Below are positions 25,243 through 32,777 of a DNA stretch of 64,000 nucleotides, piece by piece. The notes under the pieces are model-generated. The model worked only from the letters and a program-made list of their open reading frames with translations, searched no databases and was not told the DNA's origin. Each line of letters opens with the position of its first letter. Within the stretch, counting starts at the first letter, position 1. A program made the translations under genes and the position numbers. The stretch lies in contig OZ006967.1 in the NCBI GenBank assembly GCA_963930955.1, positions 1,178,001 to 1,242,000 on the forward strand, written 5' to 3'. Source of the DNA: Scatomonas sp963930955. Lineage in GTDB: Bacteria > Bacillota > Clostridia > Lachnospirales > Lachnospiraceae.

Positions 25243-25716
25243 ATGGCGAAAGCTGGAAAAAAAGGAAAAGATACCGGTTACAGAACGGCCGTGAAGGGCG
25301 CCGGAAGCATACTGAAGATCCTGATCTATATCTGCCTTGCGGTTTTTCTTGTTTTTCTGGCGCGCCAGGCCTATACCCTGGGCTATCAGGTTTTTAACCA
25401 GGAACCGCTGGAAAAGGGCCAGGGAACAGAGGTTACTGTTGTGGTGAAAGAGGATATGTCTGTGATGGATGTGGGAAATCTGCTTCAGGATCGGGGCCTT
25501 CTGGAGGAAAATGCTCTGGTGTTCTGGTTCCAGGAACTGTTTTCCGATTATCACGGAGATATTCTGCCGGGAGCTTATATCTTAAATACGAATCAGACAG
25601 TGGATGAAATGCTGGCAATTCTGGCGCAGGTAAATACGGAGGGTCAGCCTACTTCTCTGAATCAGGGGAATGATTCTTCCGGCGAAGAAAGTCAGGAAGG
25701 CGGAACCGAATCATGA
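25243..25716 (+). CDS. Short MltG-like membrane protein without the lytic domain
   Basis: 157 residues: a basic cytoplasmic N-terminus, one transmembrane helix (about 24-48), and an extracellular segment whose VTVVVKEDMSVMDVGNLLQDRGLLEE and LPGAYILNTNQTVDEMLAIL resemble the N-terminal LysM-like part of endolytic transglycosylase MltG (YceG). Full MltG proteins are more than 330 residues and carry a catalytic Glu in the C-terminal domain; here the chain ends in a Ser/Glu/Gly-rich tail instead. It occupies the place of yrrL (mltG) in the B. subtilis order. Probably a non-catalytic derivative that binds or regulates, with full-length MltG possibly elsewhere. Confidence 0.75.
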   Translation: MAKAGKKGKDTGYRTAVKGAGSILKILIYICLAVFLVFLARQAYTLGYQVFNQEPLEKGQGTEVTVVVKEDMSVMDVGNLLQDRGLLEENALVFWFQELFSDYHGDILPGAYILNTNQTVDEMLAILAQVNTEGQPTSLNQGNDSSGEESQEGGTES

Positions 25717-26354
25717 TCGTTGAGGAGAGAATGCTGGCTTACATTAATTCTCTGGATCGGGGGCATACGCCCTTTCTGGAGAAACTGGCCAGAGAGGCGG
25801 CAGAGACCCGGGTGCCAATCATCCGCAGAGAAATGCAGAGCTTCCTGAAAGTTTTTTTGATGATACAGCAGCCGCGGAAAATTCTGGAGGTGGGAACCGC
25901 CATCGGATTTTCCGCGGTTTTTATGGCAGAATACGGACCTTTAGACTGCTCTGTTACCACAATAGAAAATTATGAAAAAAGAATTCCCCTGGCCAGGGAA
26001 AACTTTCGGAAATCGGGATATCAGGATCGGATTACCCTGCTTCAAGGGGATGCCGCGGAGGTGCTGAAAACTCTGGAAGGGCCTTACGATCTGATCTTCA
26101 TGGACGCGGCCAAAGGCCAGTATATCCGCTTTCTTCCAGAAGTGCTGCGGCTGCTGGGACCGGGAGCGGTGCTGATTTCTGACAATGTCCTGCAGGAAGG
26201 GGATATTATAGAGTCTCATTATCTGGTGGAAAGACGGAACAGGACCATTTATAAAAGAATGCGGGAGTATTTGTATACGCTGAAACACAGCAGAGAACTG
26301 GAAACATCCATTATCCCTCTGGGGGACGGAATTACTGTCAGCGTGCGGCGCTGA
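25713..26354 (+). CDS. trmR: O-methyltransferase, TrmR-like (tRNA 5-hydroxyuridine)
   Basis: 213 residues, class I SAM methyltransferase of the catechol/caffeoyl-CoA type: SAM motif ILEVGTAIGFSAVFMAEYG, acidic loop VTTIENYEKR, metal-site motif DLIFMDAAKGQY and VLISDNVLQEG. In B. subtilis YrrM (TrmR) turns 5-hydroxyuridine at the tRNA wobble position into 5-methoxyuridine, and its gene lies just before the U32 genes that make the hydroxyl. The same pairing here (13 bases to the U32 gene) supports TrmR. Overlaps the MltG-like gene by four bases. Confidence 0.88.
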   Translation: MIVEERMLAYINSLDRGHTPFLEKLAREAAETRVPIIRREMQSFLKVFLMIQQPRKILEVGTAIGFSAVFMAEYGPLDCSVTTIENYEKRIPLARENFRKSGYQDRITLLQGDAAEVLKTLEGPYDLIFMDAAKGQYIRFLPEVLRLLGPGAVLISDNVLQEGDIIESHYLVERRNRTIYKRMREYLYTLKHSRELETSIIPLGDGITVSVRR

Positions 26355-26367
26355 GAAAGGAGGGACC

Positions 26368-27615
26368 ATGAAAAACGGCAGATATCCGGAATTGCTGGTG
26401 CCGGCCAGCTGTCTGGAGGTCTTAAGGATTGCGGTCCTTTACGGAGCGGATGCGGTTTATATAGGCGGAGAGGCCTTTGGCCTGCGGGCTAAGGCCAAAA
26501 ATTTTTCCGGCGATGATATGGCGGAAGGAATTCGCTTTGCCCACCAACACGGAGTGAAGGTATATGTAACCGCTAATATTCTGGCTCATAACCGGGATCT
26601 GGAAGGGGTTCGGGCGTACTTCCGGGAACTGAAAGAATTAAGGCCGGACGGGCTGATCATAGCGGATCCGGGAGTGTTTCAGATTGCCGGAGAGGTTTGT
26701 CCGGAGATCGACCGCCACATCAGTACCCAGGCCAATAACACAAATTACGAAACTTTTCGGTTCTGGTACAGCCTGGGGGCAAAACGGGTGGTAACTGCCC
26801 GGGAATTAAGTCTGCAGGAGATCCGGGAGATCCGGGAGCATATCCCGGAGGATATGGAGATTGAAACGTTCATTCACGGAGCTATGTGCATTTCTTATTC
26901 GGGAAGATGCCTTCTGTCCAATTATTTTACCGGAAGAGATGCCAATCAGGGCGCCTGCACCCATCCCTGCCGCTGGAAGTATGCGGTGATGGAGGAAAGC
27001 CGCCCGGGAGAGTATCTGCCGGTTTATGAAAACCAGAGAGGGACTTTTATTTTTAATTCCAAAGATCTCTGTATGATCGAGCATATCCCGGATCTTCTGG
27101 CTTCCGGGGCGGACAGTCTGAAGATTGAGGGCCGGATGAAAACAGCCCTCTATGTAGCCACGGTGGCCAGAACCTACAGGAAAGCCCTGGATGACTTCCG
27201 GCAGGATCCTGCGCTGTATCAGAGAAATCTTCCCTGGTACCGGGAACAGATCACCGGCTGCACCTACCGGAGATTTACTACCGGATTTTTTTACGGAAAA
27301 CCCTCGGAGGAGGATCAGATTTACGAGAACAACACCTATGCCCAGGATTATGTTTATCTGGGAATTGCCGGGCAGACAGACGGGCAGGGGCGGACGGTAC
27401 TGGAACAGAAAAATAAATTTTCTGTAGGAGAAATTATAGAGATCATGAAGCCGGACGGCAGAAACATTTCCGCGGAAGTGCTGGAAATCTGCGATGCGGA
27501 GGGAAATTTTCAGGAATCGGCTCCTCATCCCCGGCAGGAACTACATGTAAGGTTGTCGGAAACGCCGGAGCTGTATGATGTGCTGCGGAGAAAGACAGAA
27601 GAAATTTCAGAATAA
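26368..27615 (+). CDS. trhP: Peptidase U32-family protein, TrhP-like tRNA hydroxylation
   Basis: 415 residues with the U32 layout: DAVYIGGEAFGLRAKAKNF near the N-terminus, the signature FIHGAMCISYSGRCLLSNY at about 169-187, further cysteines (GACTHPC) likely to bind an Fe-S cluster, and LKIEGRMKTALYVATV. Family members once called collagenases act in prephenate-dependent 5-hydroxyuridine formation at U34 of tRNA (TrhP/YegQ, YrrN/YrrO). Position after the TrmR-like gene supports this. B. subtilis has two U32 genes in tandem at this point; here only one is present. Confidence 0.9.
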   Translation: MKNGRYPELLVPASCLEVLRIAVLYGADAVYIGGEAFGLRAKAKNFSGDDMAEGIRFAHQHGVKVYVTANILAHNRDLEGVRAYFRELKELRPDGLIIADPGVFQIAGEVCPEIDRHISTQANNTNYETFRFWYSLGAKRVVTARELSLQEIREIREHIPEDMEIETFIHGAMCISYSGRCLLSNYFTGRDANQGACTHPCRWKYAVMEESRPGEYLPVYENQRGTFIFNSKDLCMIEHIPDLLASGADSLKIEGRMKTALYVATVARTYRKALDDFRQDPALYQRNLPWYREQITGCTYRRFTTGFFYGKPSEEDQIYENNTYAQDYVYLGIAGQTDGQGRTVLEQKNKFSVGEIIEIMKPDGRNISAEVLEICDAEGNFQESAPHPRQELHVRLSETPELYDVLRRKTEEISE

Positions 27616-27660
27616 AAAAGAAAAGGGAGCGCTGCTGTAAAGCAGAGCCCCTTTTCTTTT
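27616..27660. terminator. Bidirectional terminator between trhP and putP
   Basis: Perfect 12-pair outer stem (27616-27627 with 27649-27660) with A/T-rich ends that provide a T-run on either strand, and an inner CTGC/GCAG stem. It ends the plus-strand mtaB-trhP run and the minus-strand putP gene. Confidence 0.9.
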
Positions 27661-27669
27661 TCAAAATCA

Positions 27670-29238
27670 TCAGTCTGTATAGACTTTGGCGGCTTCGAAT
27701 TCTTCTTCAATGATTTTATCCGGCTTCCGGGTGCAGAGCGATACGATCACGATCATAATGCAGGAAAGCAGGAAGGAAGGAAGCAGCTCGTAGATACTGA
27801 AAATACCGCCCATAGGGCTTAATACCAGATTCCAGATAAATACCATGGCTCCGCCGGAAATCATGCCGGCAATGGCGCCGGCCCGGGTCGTCCTCTTCCA
27901 GAACAGGGAGAAGAGCATGATCGGACCGAAGGTGGCGCCGAATCCTGCCCAGGCGAAGGAGACGATGGTAAAGATAACACTGTTTTCGTCCCAGGCAATC
28001 ACCATACCGATAAGAGCAATGAGCAGAAGAACCACACGGGAAACCCGCATGACCTGCTTATCTGTAGCGTCTTTCTTCAGAATGCCTTCATAGAGATCCT
28101 TGGACACTGCAGACGCGGCGATCAGCAGGTAGGAATCGGAAGAGCTGATGGTAGCAGCCAGGATTCCCGCCATAACAATGCCTGCCAGCAGAGCCGGAAG
28201 AAGTCCCTGAGACAGAGTAACAAATACGTTTTCGGCGCCGGAAGCAGTTGCCAGAGTCGGATCCGTCGGATACAGGGCTCTTCCGATCATACCGATAAAT
28301 ACGGCGGAGAACAGAGAGATAAAGACCCATACCACGGCGATCCGTCTGGAGCGCTTCAGTTCATTTACCTTGCGGATAGCCATAAACCGCAGCAGTACCT
28401 GCGGTACGCCGAAGTATCCCAGGCCCCAGGACAGGGTGGACAAAATAGTCAGCAGCCCGTAGGTGCCTGCCTCTCCAAACAGAGGTGCGCCCCCGGAGGC
28501 CTGCTGAACACCTGCCGCGTCTACCACGGGGGTAGCAGTTCCTGTAAGAGTGAAGTATCCGGGAATTTCTTTCGCGTTATCGATCACTGCCTCCAGCCCT
28601 CCGGCGTGGATGGTGCCGGTGATAACAATCGTCAGCAAGGCAAAAATCATTACGATCGCCTGCATGAAGTCCGAAGCGCTTTCTGCCAGGAAACCTCCGA
28701 TAAAGGTATAGACCAGCACGAACAGGGCGCCGATGATCATCATCAGATGGTAGTCCGCGTCAAACAGGGTAGAGAACAGTTTGCCGCAGGTAACGAAGCA
28801 GCTGCCGGCGTAAACCGTGAAAAAGATCAGGATAAAAATAGCTGCAATACCCAGGATCACTTTCTTGTTTTCATGATAACGATTGCTGAGAAAATCGGGA
28901 ATCGTAATGGAATTGCCCGCAACCGTGGAATACTGGCGGAGCCGTTTGGCCACCAGAAGCCAGTTGATATAAGTTCCAACTCCCAGTCCGATGGCAGTCC
29001 ACAGAGAATCAGCAATGCCGCTCCAGTAGGCCAGGCCGGGCAGCCCCATCAGCAGCCAGCCGCTCATATCGGATGCCTCTGCACTCATAGCAGCCACCCA
29101 GGGGCCCAGAGAACGGCCGCCCAGGAAATAGTTTTCCGAGTTAGCCTGGGCTCTTTTGGCGAAAAACAGACCAATACCCACGACCACAAGCATGTATGCG
29201 ATCATGGCAATCAGAATCTGTATTGTGTCACCACTCAT
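27670..29238 (-). CDS. putP: Sodium/proline symporter PutP
   Basis: Sodium-coupled proline uptake across the membrane. About 522 residues with some 13 transmembrane helices, as in the SSS family. Family landmarks: NYFLGGRSLGPWVAAMSAEASDMSGWLLMGLPG near the N-terminus (Na+ and proline sites in TM2), LSWGLGYFGVPQVLLRF (TM6), and GIVMAGILAATISSSDSYLL (TM8). The second ATG (29238) is preferred because GAGGAGG lies eight bases before it; an ATG at 29244 is too close to it. Proline uptake may serve nutrition or osmotic balance; proC, for the reverse synthesis, is elsewhere in the window. Confidence 0.94.
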   Translation of the reverse strand: MSGDTIQILIAMIAYMLVVVGIGLFFAKRAQANSENYFLGGRSLGPWVAAMSAEASDMSGWLLMGLPGLAYWSGIADSLWTAIGLGVGTYINWLLVAKRLRQYSTVAGNSITIPDFLSNRYHENKKVILGIAAIFILIFFTVYAGSCFVTCGKLFSTLFDADYHLMMIIGALFVLVYTFIGGFLAESASDFMQAIVMIFALLTIVITGTIHAGGLEAVIDNAKEIPGYFTLTGTATPVVDAAGVQQASGGAPLFGEAGTYGLLTILSTLSWGLGYFGVPQVLLRFMAIRKVNELKRSRRIAVVWVFISLFSAVFIGMIGRALYPTDPTLATASGAENVFVTLSQGLLPALLAGIVMAGILAATISSSDSYLLIAASAVSKDLYEGILKKDATDKQVMRVSRVVLLLIALIGMVIAWDENSVIFTIVSFAWAGFGATFGPIMLFSLFWKRTTRAGAIAGMISGGAMVFIWNLVLSPMGGIFSIYELLPSFLLSCIMIVIVSLCTRKPDKIIEEEFEAAKVYTD

Positions 29239-29296
29239 GTTCATATCCTCCTCTTTATTGTAAAATTTTTGCACAATTCGTGCAGCTTATTTTAAC

Positions 29297-29326
29297 ACTA
29301 TACCACAGGAAACTGGAAGCTGTAAA
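29297..29326 (-). promoter_or_regulatory. Probable sigma-A promoter of putP
   Basis: Minus strand: TTTACA (29326-29321), an 18-base spacer and TATAGT (29302-29297). A 21-base imperfect palindrome with ATTGT/ACAAT ends (29257-29277) lies in the leader between promoter and ribosome binding site and could be an operator. Confidence 0.55.
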
Positions 29327-29337
29327 CAAAAAATCCG

Positions 29338-29994
29338 TCAGATCCCTTTTTTGGGGGCGGAGCGGGAAAGATTTTTCGGAAAATGACGTCTTAATTTTTC
29401 TACGGCATTTTTCTCGATCCGGGATACGTAGGAGCGGCTGATTCCCAGCCGACCCGCAATGACTCGCTGGGTATGCTCCTGCTCTCCGAAAAACCCATAC
29501 CGCAGTTTCAGAATCTGGAATTCCTGAGGCGTAAGTTCCTGCTCCATCAGCAGGTAAAGCCGGCGGACATTCTGCTGGAAAGAGTATTTTTCTACCACAT
29601 CTTCGCAATTCCCTTCCAGAATATCCAGCAGCCGGATTTCGTTTCCGTCTTTATCTGTGCCGATGGGTTCGTACAGGGAAACTTCCCGGGCGCATTTCTT
29701 TCGGGCCCGGAGATGCATCAGTACTTCATTTTCTACGCATTTGGCGGCGTAGGCGGCCAGCCGGTTGTTTCGGGAAGGGTTAAAGGTGGATACGGCTTTA
29801 ATCAAACCAATCGTGCCGATGGAAATCAGATCCTCAGGATCTTCCTCCGGGCTCTGGTATTTTCTGACGATATGAGCAACCAGGCGTAGATTCCGCTCGA
29901 TCAGAACGTTTCTGGCCTCCTGGTCTCCGGCCAGGCATTTTTCCATATATTGTTTCTCCTCGCGGGCAGTGAGAGGTTTCTGAAATGCTTTCAA
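29338..29994 (-). CDS. sigK: Sporulation sigma factor SigK, no pro-sequence
   Basis: Sigma-70 family factor of the late mother-cell type. About 218 residues: region 2 with RNLRLVAHIVRKY, DLISIGTIGLIKAV and NEVLMHLRARKK, and region 4 with the helix-turn-helix GRLGISRSYVSRIEKNAVEKL. The closest family by pattern is SigK (PLTAREEKQY, SLYEPIGTDKDGNEIRLLDI). The protein begins directly at KAFQKPL, without the roughly 20-residue pro-sequence of B. subtilis, and the gene is not split by a skin element. TTG 29994 is preferred because AAGGTG lies six bases before it; a GTG at 30003 would overlap that site. A GPR- or SigE-type assignment is less likely. Confidence 0.88.
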   Translation of the reverse strand: MKAFQKPLTAREEKQYMEKCLAGDQEARNVLIERNLRLVAHIVRKYQSPEEDPEDLISIGTIGLIKAVSTFNPSRNNRLAAYAAKCVENEVLMHLRARKKCAREVSLYEPIGTDKDGNEIRLLDILEGNCEDVVEKYSFQQNVRRLYLLMEQELTPQEFQILKLRYGFFGEQEHTQRVIAGRLGISRSYVSRIEKNAVEKLRRHFPKNLSRSAPKKGI

Positions 29995-30022
29995 GAAATT
30001 CACCTTAAAAGGGATTTCTTTT

Positions 30023-30050
30023 TATAGTATGAAAAAGGACAGAAAGTCGT
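30023..30050 (-). promoter_or_regulatory. Candidate SigK-type (or SigE-type) promoter of sigK
   Basis: On the minus strand CATACTATA (30031-30023) fits the SigK -10 pattern CATAnnnTA, with an AC dinucleotide 17 bases upstream (30050-30049) as a minimal -35. The transcript would start some 20 bases before the start codon. The -10 also matches the SigE pattern at seven of eight positions, but no SigE-like -35 is seen. Confidence 0.45.
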
Positions 30051-30080
30051 GCTTTTCCAAGGAAATTCCCGGGGAAATCC

Positions 30081-30109
30081 TTGACAGGGATTTTCCGCCG
30101 GGAGATAAT
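30081..30109 (+). promoter_or_regulatory. Sigma-A promoter of comM-dprA
   Basis: TTGACA (30081-30086), a 17-base spacer and GATAAT (30104-30109). The leader of about 115 bases to the comM start contains a GCCAGG/CCTGGC hairpin (about 30136-30165) and, further on, a run of seven T (about 30184-30190); the two are not adjacent, so attenuation is unproven. Confidence 0.7.
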
Positions 30110-30232
30110 AAGAACAAGGCCGGAAGGCCTTTCTGCCAGGAGGGGGTATTTTGCCCTGGCGAAACAATTCTTACGCATTTCCTGTTTTTTTCCAAACTAT
30201 TTTTTATTTAAGAAGAGAGTGAAAGGAGGAAG

Positions 30233-31756
30233 ATGTTTTACAGTATTTTATCTGCGGAGATCGCAGGCGTAGAGGCGGTGCCTGTCCGCGTAGAGGCGGA
30301 TTTAAGCGACGGTCTTCCGTTTTTTGCGGTAGTAGGCTGCGCTGCGGCCCAGGTTAAGGAGGCCCAGGATCGGGTACGGACGGCGCTGAAGAATCAGAGA
30401 ATCTCCTTGCCGCCCAAAAGAGTGATCATAAATCTGGCTCCGGCGGATCTGCGCAAGGAAAGTGTACGTTTTGATCTGCCTATCGCTGCAGCAATCCTGG
30501 CGGCGCTGCAGAGGATTCCCGGGGATTCCGTAAAAGAGGCAATGGTGCTGGGAGAATTGCATCTGGACGGAACAGTGGGAAAGGTCAGGGGAATTTTGCC
30601 AAGCGTCCGTAAGGCCCGGGAAATGGGAGTCCGGCTCTGCGTGGTGCCGGCTGAAAATCAGGAAGAGGGGAGTCTGGTGGAAGGAATCCGGGTGGTAGGC
30701 GTCCGGGATCTGGAAGACTTTCTGGACTTTTGCAGAAAGGGGAGAGAGACGGCAGAGAATTCCGGGGGCCGACAGAGAAAGGCTGCGGTCTATGATGTGG
30801 ATTTTGCGGATGTCCGGGGGCAGGCCGTGGTAAAAAGAGGAGCTCTGATCGCCGCCGCCGGGTTTCATAACTTTCTTATGGAAGGGCCGCCGGGTACAGG
30901 GAAATCTATGGCGGCCAGAAGGATCCCTACGATCCTGCCGCCTCTGACCCGTGAGGAAAGCCTGGAACTGACCCAGATCTACAGTGTGGCAGGTCTGCTT
31001 CCGGAGAAGGATCCTCTGCTGGAACAGAGGCCTTTCCGGGCGCCGCATCATACTCTGTCGCCCCAGTCCCTCTGCGGAGGGGGCAGGATTCCCAGGCCGG
31101 GAGAGATTACCCTGGCCCACAGAGGGGTTTTGTTTTTAGATGAGCTACCGGAAATGGAAAGGAGAACCCTGGAACTTCTGCGGCAGCCACTGGAAGAAAA
31201 ACGGATCGTTCTGTCCAGGGCTTCCGGAACCTATGTTTTTCCGGCGGATTTTATGCTGGTAGGGGCTATGAATTCCTGCCCCTCCGGATGTCCGGATCCC
31301 AGATCCTGCACCTGCGCGCCCGGGGATATTTACCGGTACCGGAAAAAGATCAGCCGGGCTCTTCTGGACCGGATCGATCTGTGGATAAAAGTCAGACCTC
31401 TTACTTATGAGGCACTGCAGGAACCAGGAGAAAAGGAAACCGGTTCAGGAGAAATGCGGAAATTAGTGTCCAGAACCGCGGAAATCCAGAGAGAACGCTA
31501 TCAGGGCAGGGGATATTCTTTTAACGCCCATTTGCCGGCCAGGGATCTGGAAATTTTCTGCCCTTTGACGGGGGAAGGCCGCAGAGTGCTGGAATCTGCC
31601 TACCGCCATCTGTGTTTAAGCGCCAGAAGCTATCACCGTGTCCTTAAGGTGGCCAGGACCATAGCGGATCTGGAAGGCGGCCAGCAGATTTCTCAGGGAC
31701 ACGTCAGCGAGGCGCTGTGCTTCCGCCCCCTGGTTCCGGAAAAAAGTGAGGTATAA
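30233..31756 (+). CDS. comM: YifB/ComM family Mg-chelatase-like AAA+ ATPase
   Basis: 507 residues: an N-terminal Lon-protease-like fold (about 1-165) with DGLPFFAVVGCAAAQVKEAQ, an AAA+ Mg-chelatase domain with Walker A GPPGTGKSMA (about 220) and Walker B VLFLDELPEM, and a C-terminal Mg_chelatase_C region. In naturally competent bacteria ComM is a branch-migration helicase that helps integrate taken-up DNA. It sits one base from dprA, whose product loads RecA on incoming strands, so a shared role in transformation or recombination is likely. GAAAGGAGGAAG precedes the ATG. Confidence 0.94.
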   Translation: MFYSILSAEIAGVEAVPVRVEADLSDGLPFFAVVGCAAAQVKEAQDRVRTALKNQRISLPPKRVIINLAPADLRKESVRFDLPIAAAILAALQRIPGDSVKEAMVLGELHLDGTVGKVRGILPSVRKAREMGVRLCVVPAENQEEGSLVEGIRVVGVRDLEDFLDFCRKGRETAENSGGRQRKAAVYDVDFADVRGQAVVKRGALIAAAGFHNFLMEGPPGTGKSMAARRIPTILPPLTREESLELTQIYSVAGLLPEKDPLLEQRPFRAPHHTLSPQSLCGGGRIPRPGEITLAHRGVLFLDELPEMERRTLELLRQPLEEKRIVLSRASGTYVFPADFMLVGAMNSCPSGCPDPRSCTCAPGDIYRYRKKISRALLDRIDLWIKVRPLTYEALQEPGEKETGSGEMRKLVSRTAEIQRERYQGRGYSFNAHLPARDLEIFCPLTGEGRRVLESAYRHLCLSARSYHRVLKVARTIADLEGGQQISQGHVSEALCFRPLVPEKSEV

Positions 31757-31757
31757 T

Positions 31758-32627
31758 ATGGAGAGACAAGCTATATATTATGGAAGAAATCACCCGCGGT
31801 ATCCGAAACGGCTGAAGGTTCTGGCGGACAGCCCCCGGGGCCTTTATGTGCAGGGAGATCTCCCGGAGGAAAACAGAAAGTCAGTGGCGATTGTAGGCGC
31901 CAGGCGCTGCAGCACTTATGGGCGCAGACAGGCCAGGTGTTTTGCCAGGAACCTGGCGGCCCGGGGTGTGCAGATCATCAGCGGACTGGCAGCGGGGATT
32001 GACACTGCGGCCCATGAGGGGGCACTGGAAGGAAAGGGGAAAACCTACGGCGTGCTGGGCTGCGGCACGGATGTCTGCTACCCCAGAGAAAATTACAGGC
32101 TGTATCAGCAGGTCAGGGAAGCAGGCGGGCTGCTCTCCGAATACGAACCGGGTACTCCGCCGCTGGCTTTTCATTTCCCCAGGAGAAACCGGATTATCAG
32201 CGGACTGGCGGATCTGTTGCTGGTGGTAGAGGCCAGAGAGAAAAGCGGAGCCCTGATCACCGCGGACTGGGCCCTGGAGCAAGGCAGAACGGTTTATGCC
32301 CTGCCGGGAAGGGTGGATGATCCCCTGAGCGCCGGCTGCAACCAGCTGCTTGCCCAGGGGGCAGGGGTTGCCCTGTCTCCGGAGATTCTTCTGGAGGAAT
32401 TGGGGATTTCCGCGCCATCGGGAAAACGAGACCTCCAGAAGATCTTTTCCGGACTGCCGGAAAATTATCAGAAGGTCTGCCGCTGCCTCTTAGGCCAGGG
32501 GAAAAGCCTGGAGGAATTAAGCGCCGCCACCTGCATTCCCGTGCCGGAATTGGCCGGGATTCTCATAGCCCTGGAATTAAACGGACTTGTGGAAGAGGAC
32601 GGTACAGGCTATTGCCTGGTGAAATAA
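31758..32627 (+). CDS. dprA: DNA-processing protein DprA
   Basis: Binds single-stranded DNA and loads RecA. About 289 residues: a Rossmann-like core with SVAIVGARRCSTYGR, IISGLAAGIDTAAHEGAL, VLGCGTDVCYPREN, the nucleotide-like motif FPRRNRIISGL and VEAREKSGALITADWALEQG, then a C-terminal winged-helix DML1-like region (about 225-285). It starts at ATG 31758, one base after the comM stop, with GTGAGGT as ribosome binding site. Confidence 0.95.
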   Translation: MERQAIYYGRNHPRYPKRLKVLADSPRGLYVQGDLPEENRKSVAIVGARRCSTYGRRQARCFARNLAARGVQIISGLAAGIDTAAHEGALEGKGKTYGVLGCGTDVCYPRENYRLYQQVREAGGLLSEYEPGTPPLAFHFPRRNRIISGLADLLLVVEAREKSGALITADWALEQGRTVYALPGRVDDPLSAGCNQLLAQGAGVALSPEILLEELGISAPSGKRDLQKIFSGLPENYQKVCRCLLGQGKSLEELSAATCIPVPELAGILIALELNGLVEEDGTGYCLVK

Positions 32628-32674
32628 AAAAGCTGTTTTGTGCAATGCAGGAAATTGCCCGGTAAAGAAAAGGC

Positions 32675-32703
32675 TTGCAAGAAGATTTTTTTTGTTGTAT
32701 AGT
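32675..32703 (+). promoter_or_regulatory. Sigma-A promoter of topA
   Basis: TTGCAA (32675-32680), a 17-base spacer and TATAGT (32698-32703). In the leader a six-pair GATGCC/GGCATC hairpin (32727-32746) is followed four bases later by a T-rich stretch, too weak to call an attenuator. Confidence 0.7.
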
Positions 32704-32777
32704 TGGGCTGAATTTTGTATTCTGGTGATGCCCTGCGTAAGGCATCCTCATTTTATATAGAAACAGGAGGCAGTAAG

